Made by a program: the position numbers and the translations under genes | The notes under the pieces: generated by a model | What the model saw: only the letters and a program-made list of their open reading frames with translations | Databases searched by the model: none | What the model was told of the DNA's origin: nothing | Shown here: positions 6,678 through 7,386 of the stretch, in pieces | Layout of the letters: each line of letters opens with the position of its first letter | How positions within the stretch are numbered: position 1 is the first letter of the stretch | Origin: Puniceicoccaceae bacterium | GTDB lineage: Bacteria; Verrucomicrobiota; Verrucomicrobiia; Opitutales; Coraliomargaritaceae | Length of the DNA: 7,386 nucleotides | Reading direction: 5' to 3' | Assembly (NCBI GenBank): GCA_003567255.1 | Contig: PWZW01000257.1 | Coordinates: forward strand, 1 to 7,386

Positions 6678-6935
6678 TTAGTAATCAGTCAAAGTAACCA
6701 AACCCCAAAGCAAGGTAGTGCGGTCACCGGAAAAATTCTGGCGGTTCACCAGCTCATCCGTACGCAATTTGAAAGTGTTTGGCCCTGTAGCAGAGTAAGA
6801 GGCGGGCTCGTACTTAATGATCCCGGCGAAATTGAAGCCGTCGTCTTTGTAGGCGTAGTTGGAACGGTTTCCACAGCCTACCATTACGGCGGTACTCGCG
6901 GCGACGACGGAGAGAAGGAGCAGTTTCTTTTTCAT
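6678..6935 (-). CDS. Small predicted lipoprotein
   Basis: An 85-residue protein with a type II signal peptide: KKK at 2-4, hydrophobic core about 5-17, and a lipobox-like VMVGC ending at C21, the predicted lipidated cysteine. The mature part is about 65 residues and polar, with several Tyr, Asn and Asp. It ends in an aromatic motif, NFSGDRTTLLWGLVTLTDY, at about 67-85, which looks like a conserved segment but for which I can name no family. Position +2 after the cysteine is Gly, so outer-membrane sorting would be expected by the E. coli rule; that rule may not hold in this organism. It is probably monocistronic, with a terminator just downstream and a candidate TTGACA promoter upstream. The lipid signal and the fit of terminator and promoter make a real gene likely. 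Function unknown. Confidence 0.8.
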   Translation of the reverse strand: MKKKLLLLSVVAASTAVMVGCGNRSNYAYKDDGFNFAGIIKYEPASYSATGPNTFKLRTDELVNRQNFSGDRTTLLWGLVTLTDY

Positions 6936-6984
6936 GATAACAATTGGGGATTTCGTAAAAGTTCATGTAATATGCTAGCTGAAA

Positions 6985-7011
6985 AGAATACTTGGCAAGC
7001 CTATTTGTCAA
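6985..7011 (-). promoter_or_regulatory. Candidate sigma-70-type promoter for the lipoprotein gene
   Basis: On the minus strand a perfect TTGACA (7011-7006) lies about 70 bases upstream of the lipoprotein ATG. With a 15-base spacer the -10 would be TATTCT (6990-6985, four of six matches). With a 17-base spacer it would be the weaker TTCTTT. The site lies in the 180-base gap between two divergent genes. The -35 is good and the -10 is mediocre. Confidence 0.4.
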
Positions 7012-7115
7012 TTATCCGCTACCAAACAGGATCTTTCAGCCAAGCTTAGCGAATCGCCGTTTCGTATTGCGAACGAGACCAGCGATAGACTAGGCTTTCA
7101 CCACAATACAGGAAT

Positions 7116-7386
7116 ATGACCACCAAAACCGAAATAAACGTTCCCCTCCTTGATTTAAAGCCGCAGTACGAAAGTCTCCAAAATGAATTGGACGCGGCCG
7201 TCAAAGAAGTTGTCCAATCCCAATACTTCATCCTTGGTCCAAAAGTGGAAACCTTTGAAGCAGAGGTCGCACTTTACTGTGGGTGCGCCGAAGCAGTGGG
7301 CGTATCCTCCGGCACAGACGCGCTCGTGGTGGCGATGATGGCGCTGGGTATCGGCCCCGGCGATGAAGTGATCACCTCTCCATATA
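7116..7386 (+). CDS. DegT/DnrJ/EryC1 family PLP aminotransferase (5' part, runs off right edge)
   Basis: Ninety codons are visible from the ATG at 7116, with the frame open to the right edge. The N-terminus has family hallmarks: VPLLDLKPQY at 9-18 with the loop that helps shape the sugar-binding site, QYFILGPKVETFEAEVALYCG at about 36-56, the SSGTDAL phosphate-anchoring segment at 64-70, and GIGPGDEVITSPY at 78-90. These enzymes transfer an amino group from glutamate to keto-sugar nucleotides, making aminosugars for O-antigen, capsule or glycoprotein glycans. The PLP-binding lysine lies beyond the edge and could not be checked, so the exact sugar cannot be named. An AGGA sits only 2 bases before the ATG, too close for a standard ribosome-binding site. 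It is divergent from the lipoprotein gene, and no convincing plus-strand promoter was found in the gap. Confidence 0.9.
   Translation, partial: MTTKTEINVPLLDLKPQYESLQNELDAAVKEVVQSQYFILGPKVETFEAEVALYCGCAEAVGVSSGTDALVVAMMALGIGPGDEVITSPY

Noticed and set aside
6531..7049. Plus-strand open frame of 172 codons
   Set aside because: It runs antisense across the terminator and lipoprotein gene. The minus-strand product has a signal peptide and lipobox, while this one has nothing recognisable.

Overview
This window looks like a chromosomal segment from a Verrucomicrobiota-type bacterium, probably from the Opitutales/Coraliomargarita side. That placement is an inference. It rests on a secreted peptidase with an SHD1-like N-terminal domain (typical of the Planctomycetes-Verrucomicrobia group), on an oleC-oleD pair of the kind known from several Verrucomicrobiota, and on a consistent lack of Shine-Dalgarno sequences before the starts. 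GC content is moderate. I see no tRNA, rRNA, CRISPR array, transposase or phage gene, and no gene-free stretch reaches 300 bases (the longest is 180).

Left part, minus strand, read from 2840 down to 1: a secreted HEITH zinc peptidase; a stand-alone protein resembling the N-terminal (GspE_N/MshEN) domain of type II secretion and type IV pilus ATPases, without the ATPase; and a response regulator running off the left edge. The regulator has an intact receiver domain, but its second domain reads as a decayed sigma-54-activator AAA+ domain without Walker A lysine, Walker B aspartate or GAFTGA loop. The last two genes are 52 bases apart and may be co-transcribed, possibly as a signalling pair.

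Middle: a plus-strand LOG-family (lysine decarboxylase-like Rossmann) protein converges with an overlapping minus-strand pair, oleC then oleD (ATGA overlap). OleD reduces the 2-alkyl-3-keto acid made by OleA. OleC turns the resulting beta-hydroxy acid into a beta-lactone, which OleB decarboxylates to a long-chain cis-olefin. oleA and oleB are not in the window, so the pathway must be completed elsewhere if it operates.

Right part: a small lipoprotein gene on the minus strand with its own candidate promoter and a clear intrinsic terminator that separates it from oleC. Divergent from it is the 5' end of a DegT/DnrJ/EryC1-type sugar aminotransferase running off the right edge, which suggests that a polysaccharide or nucleotide-sugar locus begins there.

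The most unusual items are the degenerate NtrC-like regulator, the ATPase-less MshEN-like protein beside it, and the split ole locus. None amounts to a clearly new system from sequence alone.
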